Assembly: GCA_040774885.1 (NCBI GenBank)
Contig: JAXGTO010000007.1
Coordinates: forward strand, 1-64,000
Reading direction: 5' to 3'
Origin: JAXGTO01 sp040774885
GTDB lineage: Bacteria; Actinomycetota; Coriobacteriia; Coriobacteriales; Eggerthellaceae
DNA length: 64,000 nt
The position numbers and the translations under genes were made by a program. Positions 60,985 through 64,000 of this stretch are shown here, piece by piece; position 1 is the stretch's first letter, and every line of letters begins with the position of its first letter. The notes under the pieces were generated by a model that did no database searches, was not told the origin of the DNA, and worked only from the letters and a program-made list of their open reading frames with translations.

Positions 60985-62681
60985 TTCGCCGACTTGCCTC
61001 AAAGCACATCGTGCGCACCGCCTTTCTGCTGGTTGTGCTCTGGCTGGCCGTGGGCTTCATCGCCTACCCCATGCTGCGCACCATCGGAACCTCGCTTTCC
61101 GTCGGCGATTCCTGGGGCATTTCCGGCTATGCCGATTTCTTCAGCGATCCGCAAAATCGCACCGCCATCGCAAACACCATCGCCGTGGGCATCACGTCGG
61201 TGATCACCTGCGGGTTGCTGGGAACCTTTCTGGCCGTGTACATGCGCTTCTTCTGCCGGCATTGCCGACGCCTTATGCAGATCCTGCTCATGAGCCCCAT
61301 GATGATTCCCGGCGTCATCATCGTCATCGCGTTCATGCAGCTCTACGGCGAAAGCGGATTCGCCACCACCTTCGCCAAAACCGTGCTCGGCTTCGACGAC
61401 GCGCCGTTTTCGTTCGGCGGTTTCGGCGGAATCGTCTTCGTCATCACCTACACCCAGTACGTGTATTTCTATCTGAACATGTACACGGCGCTGCAGCATG
61501 TGGACAAAAGCGTGGTCGAAGCCGTACGGGGTTTCGGCGGCAACACGATGCGCGTCATCAAAGACGCCATATTCCCCGCGGTGCGCCCAGCGCTCATCAT
61601 CTCGGTCATGACCACGTTCGTTTCGGCTATCGGATCGTATTCGGCTCCAGCGCTCATCGGCGGGTCGTTTCGCGTGTTGAGCACCCAGATCGTCATGGCC
61701 AAAGCCAATTACGACATGGTGCTCACCTCTATCGATGTCACCGTGCTGCTGGCGCTGGGCACCATAGTCACCGCCGTGTTCTACCGCCTCTCCAAGCGCT
61801 ACGCCTACAGCGTGTCGACCCGTGCGGAATTCTACCAACCGGACCGATCGGGCCATAAAGCGGCCCGCGTGATATTCAGCATCTTCGCCATCCTGCAGAT
61901 AACCGTGGTGCTGCTGCCCGTGGCGGTGGTTTTCTATCTTTCTTTCATGACTCCGCAATCCATCATGACCGAACTGGTGCCCACCGGGTTCACCTTAGAC
62001 AACTACCTGCAGATATTCGGCAATGCCCGCAAGCTCCAGCCGCTTCAGAACAGCCTGGAAATGGCCCTGATAGCCGCAGTGGCGGCCATGGTCATCACCG
62101 TGCCCATAGCGTATTTCGCGCGCCGCTCATCGTCGCGTCTGGCGCATGCAGGGGAATTGCTGGCCATGCTGCCCTGGTGCATGCCGGCCAGCGTCATCGC
62201 CATCGACCTCATCAACGTGTTCAACCAGCCAAGCATCTTTTCTCTGGGCAAATCGCTCGTGGGCACCTTCGAGATACTGCCCATCGCCTATACCATCGTG
62301 GCACTGCCGCTGCTCTTGAACTCGTCTCGCATCGCCTTGGACGGCTTGGGTGAAAACACGGAAGAAGCCTCGCGCAGCTTGGGCGCCGGATGGCTTCGAT
62401 CGTTCGCCACCGTGGTGGTGCCCAACATCGCATCGGGGGTTTTGGCGGGAGCCATCTTGGTGTTCGTGCGCACCATGGGCGAATACACCATGTCGGCATT
62501 GCTGTACGGCGTATACAACCGTCCCATTTCCGTAAGCGTGGTCACCGCCATGCAGGAATACCAGATAGGGACCTCGGTAGCCTACGGATCGGTCGTCATC
62601 TTGGTGTGCTGCGTTTTGCTGTTCGTCATCCTGAAATTGGATTCACGCCGTTTTGCCGTGGAGCCGTCCTCGAAGACGTGA
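60981..62681 (+). CDS. ABC transporter permease, two fused BPD domains (FbpB type)
   Basis: The 566-residue protein has 12 membrane helices in two binding-protein-dependent permease domains, each with an EAA-type loop (EAVRGFGGNTMRVIKDAIFPAVRP near residue 181-204, and EEASRSLGAGWLRSFATVVVPNIASG near 463-488). Fused permeases of this size are typical of ferric iron (FbpB/SfuB) and related transporters. It pairs with the preceding ATPase and the lipoprotein. Substrate cannot be proven from sequence. Confidence 0.92.
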   Translation: MIRRLASKHIVRTAFLLVVLWLAVGFIAYPMLRTIGTSLSVGDSWGISGYADFFSDPQNRTAIANTIAVGITSVITCGLLGTFLAVYMRFFCRHCRRLMQILLMSPMMIPGVIIVIAFMQLYGESGFATTFAKTVLGFDDAPFSFGGFGGIVFVITYTQYVYFYLNMYTALQHVDKSVVEAVRGFGGNTMRVIKDAIFPAVRPALIISVMTTFVSAIGSYSAPALIGGSFRVLSTQIVMAKANYDMVLTSIDVTVLLALGTIVTAVFYRLSKRYAYSVSTRAEFYQPDRSGHKAARVIFSIFAILQITVVLLPVAVVFYLSFMTPQSIMTELVPTGFTLDNYLQIFGNARKLQPLQNSLEMALIAAVAAMVITVPIAYFARRSSSRLAHAGELLAMLPWCMPASVIAIDLINVFNQPSIFSLGKSLVGTFEILPIAYTIVALPLLLNSSRIALDGLGENTEEASRSLGAGWLRSFATVVVPNIASGVLAGAILVFVRTMGEYTMSALLYGVYNRPISVSVVTAMQEYQIGTSVAYGSVVILVCCVLLFVILKLDSRRFAVEPSSKT

Positions 62682-62754
62682 TACCGCCCCTCTTGCAATA
62701 ATCCCGCCAGCCTGATACTGTCAGCAGTGGGGAAATTCCGCCGCGTGGTTGCGA

Positions 62755-62841
62755 CGGACATAGTTTGCAAAATCAGAATCCCGGGGGCGGGGTTCTGATT
62801 CGTGTATTTTGGCACGAATCAAACAATGCAAACCATGTCCG
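62755..62841 (+). ncRNA. Three-way-junction leader ahead of a molybdoenzyme-type operon
   Basis: Three stems fit together. P1 pairs 62755-62769 (CGGACATAGTTTGCA) with 62827-62841 (TGCAAACCATGTCCG, one mismatch). P2 pairs 62771-62783 with 62788-62800 (13 bp, one wobble). P3 pairs CGTG/CACG at 62801-62804 and 62813-62816. P3 can extend by four pairs using GATT (62797-62800), which P2 also uses, so the two stems compete. P1 ends on the first base of the GAGGGG ribosome site. Likely promoter boxes are TTGCAA (62693) and TGATACT (near 62713). I match it to no known riboswitch. Confidence 0.5.
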
Positions 62842-62851
62842 AGGGGCGGAA

Positions 62852-63655
62852 ATGAACGAAACCAAATCCACACCAACCGAATATGACCTGTCTTTGGAAG
62901 ACGAATACGATCCCTTTGCCGGGGCCGATGACGAGACCGAAGACGAAGCCGAAAAGATGCCGGACCCCGAACAGGAGCCCGACCCCTTCATGCCCACATT
63001 CGGCGATGAAGGCGAAGCAAAGGCACCCGTCGAGAAGGTGGACAATCGTCCTGCGCCCGAGCGCACCGCCGACCTGCTGAAACGAATGCATCCACGTCGC
63101 AAGGTCTTGTTGGGCATCTTGGACTTCTGCCGCAACGAGCAAGGCGCAGCAGACGTGGAAATCGAAGTAACGCGTCTGCAGGAACACGACGGGAGCGTCT
63201 ACGATGCCGCATCCCTATGCGATTTGCTGGAAACCGCCGGTGCGCTCGAGCGCCATGGCGGCGAGGAATCCGAACCCGAAACCGTGGTGGAAGATGGCAT
63301 CGAATACCTGCAGCCCGTCGCTGCCTCCCCTGTTTCATGGGTGACCGCCGAAGCGGGCCTCGGCGCATTGGAGGCCGACCGCCCCATGGATCGTTTCCAC
63401 GCACGCATGGAAGAGGATGCGATGTACGCCCCGATCTATCTGAAGGTGCTGCAAACCTGCTCGCAGGAAGGCGGTGCCACCGCCGGACAGCTGGGACAGG
63501 CCGTCGATGGCGACCCCTTGGTCCAACAACCGCGTCTATACGCCGCATATTTCTTCAACAATCTGGCCGAATGCGATTGCCTGAAATGGGATGGCGCCTG
63601 GTCCATCACCGATCTGGGCCGCGATGCCGCCCGCGAACTCGAAACCGCCGAATAG
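62852..63655 (+). CDS. Acidic protein of unknown function in a TorD operon
   Basis: The 267-residue protein begins with an acidic, disordered-looking stretch (about residues 1-70). A folded region rich in helices follows (about 78-265), with RRKVLLGILDFCRNEQGAADVEIEVTRLQ near 85-113 and a C-terminal part with KWDGAWSITDLGRDAARELE that looks like a winged-helix wing. No DNA-binding role is proven. ATG 62852 is 6 bases after GAGGGG. It is followed after 16 bases by a TorD-type gene, so it probably serves a molybdoenzyme encoded to the right of the window. Confidence 0.75.
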   Translation: MNETKSTPTEYDLSLEDEYDPFAGADDETEDEAEKMPDPEQEPDPFMPTFGDEGEAKAPVEKVDNRPAPERTADLLKRMHPRRKVLLGILDFCRNEQGAADVEIEVTRLQEHDGSVYDAASLCDLLETAGALERHGGEESEPETVVEDGIEYLQPVAASPVSWVTAEAGLGALEADRPMDRFHARMEEDAMYAPIYLKVLQTCSQEGGATAGQLGQAVDGDPLVQQPRLYAAYFFNNLAECDCLKWDGAWSITDLGRDAARELETAE

Positions 63656-63671
63656 AAAGGGAGAATCGGAC

Positions 63672-64000
63672 ATGACCGATACCGCAGCCGATACCGAAAC
63701 CACGATGGACGATTTGACCGACGCCATGGAGCAACGCGCCGGAACCTATGGATTCCTCAGCCGCCTGTACCGCGTGGAGGCCGACCAAGAGCTGCTCGAT
63801 GATATGGAGGGCATGCGCTTCCCCGCCGCCACCGGCGACCCTGACCTGGACGAAGGGCATCGCCGTTTAGCCACCTTCCTTTCCAATACCTGGGAAGGCA
63901 CCCTTTCCGACTTGGCAAAAGATTACGTGGCCAGTTTCATCGGCCACGGCATCGACGCCTTCAGCGCCGCCTATCCCTACGAAAGCGTCTACACCAGCGA
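63672..64000 (+). CDS. TorD-family chaperone (partial, runs off the window)
   Basis: The visible 109 residues start after an AAAGGGAG site. They include QRAGTYGFLSRLYRVEADQELLDDM (about residues 22-46) and DEGHRRLATFLSNTW with the LAKDYVASFIGHGIDAFSAAYPYESVYTS end. The last part is the conserved TorD/DmsD segment where A-x-D/E-x-x-x-x-F and PYES-V-Y motifs occur. It is a clearer TorD than the one at 34148. A catalytic molybdoenzyme gene is expected just beyond 64000. Confidence 0.85.
   Translation, partial: MTDTAADTETTMDDLTDAMEQRAGTYGFLSRLYRVEADQELLDDMEGMRFPAATGDPDLDEGHRRLATFLSNTWEGTLSDLAKDYVASFIGHGIDAFSAAYPYESVYTS

Noticed and set aside
62720..62851. Known Moco or Tuco riboswitch
   Set aside because: The size is smaller and the sequence does not match my memory of the Moco RNA consensus; a covariance search would settle it.

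Overview
The window is a gene-dense, GC-rich stretch of chromosome. It most resembles an anaerobic Coriobacteriia genome of the family Eggerthellaceae (relatives of Eggerthella, Slackia or Denitrobacterium). The assignment is an inference from gene content: a membrane-anchored LuxR-type regulator beside a tungsten/molybdenum aldehyde oxidoreductase, several TorD/DMSO-reductase-family modules, a Gram-positive Tad pilus locus, FeoAAB with DtxR-type operators, and no outer-membrane genes. No rRNA, tRNA, CRISPR array, phage or transposase gene was found.

Layout. 1-5.4 kb: a degenerate tandem repeat, a small PQ-loop-like membrane protein, a universal stress protein, an aldo/keto reductase behind a MerR-type promoter, a MarR regulator with a DHA2 drug exporter, and a methyltransferase. 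5.4-12.2 kb: an iron-uptake locus (feoA, feoA, feoB, an Feo-associated Cys-rich protein, small proteins, a P1B-type ATPase) opposite a DtxR-family regulator. Three TTAGG/CCTAA operators lie here, and feoB carries one in-frame amber codon. 12.3-15.0 kb: threonine synthase, a ModE-like regulator and small proteins. 15.1-24.4 kb: a minus-strand Tad/Flp pilus operon (cpaB, tadZ, tadA, tadB, tadC, Flp pilin, TadE/TadG-like pseudopilins). 24.6-30.4 kb: an iron-dependent alcohol dehydrogenase, a zinc-ribbon membrane protein, an NfrB-like glycosyltransferase with a MshEN-type C-terminus, and ferritin.

30.5-43.5 kb is a respiratory region. A minus-strand operon encodes a Tat-exported Fe-S protein, a TorD chaperone, a Psr/Phs-like molybdopterin oxidoreductase, its Fe-S subunit and an NrfD anchor. 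Divergent from it is an aldehyde:ferredoxin-type oxidoreductase, followed by the LuxR regulator, a NifX-like protein, an unknown Ala/Pro-rich protein, an IscU-like scaffold, a DUF364 protein and a queuosine-precursor transporter. A shared promoter motif links the oxidoreductase gene and the unknown-protein gene. 43.8-57.9 kb holds an aminotransferase, an NAD(P)HX epimerase, a repeat-filled intergenic region, and a 5-oxoproline/pxp locus (pxpB, pxpC, biotin carrier, biotin carboxylase, YcsI-like, pxpA, an NRAMP-related transporter). That locus is interrupted by a hairpin element, an unknown minus-strand gene and an EamA-GNAT fusion. 58-64 kb holds a ferric-iron-type ABC transporter and the start of another molybdoenzyme operon (unknown protein plus TorD chaperone). 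Both are preceded by leaders that can fold into clear secondary structures.

The best candidates for new biology are the three-way-junction leader at 62755-62841, the structured leader at 58743-58826, the shared operator/promoter architecture at 35824-35867 and 40399-40443, the NRAMP-like protein without the DPGN motif, the biotin carrier plus biotin carboxylase joined to pxpBC, and the intergenic hairpin elements at 46.8-47.0 kb and 52.8-53.0 kb.
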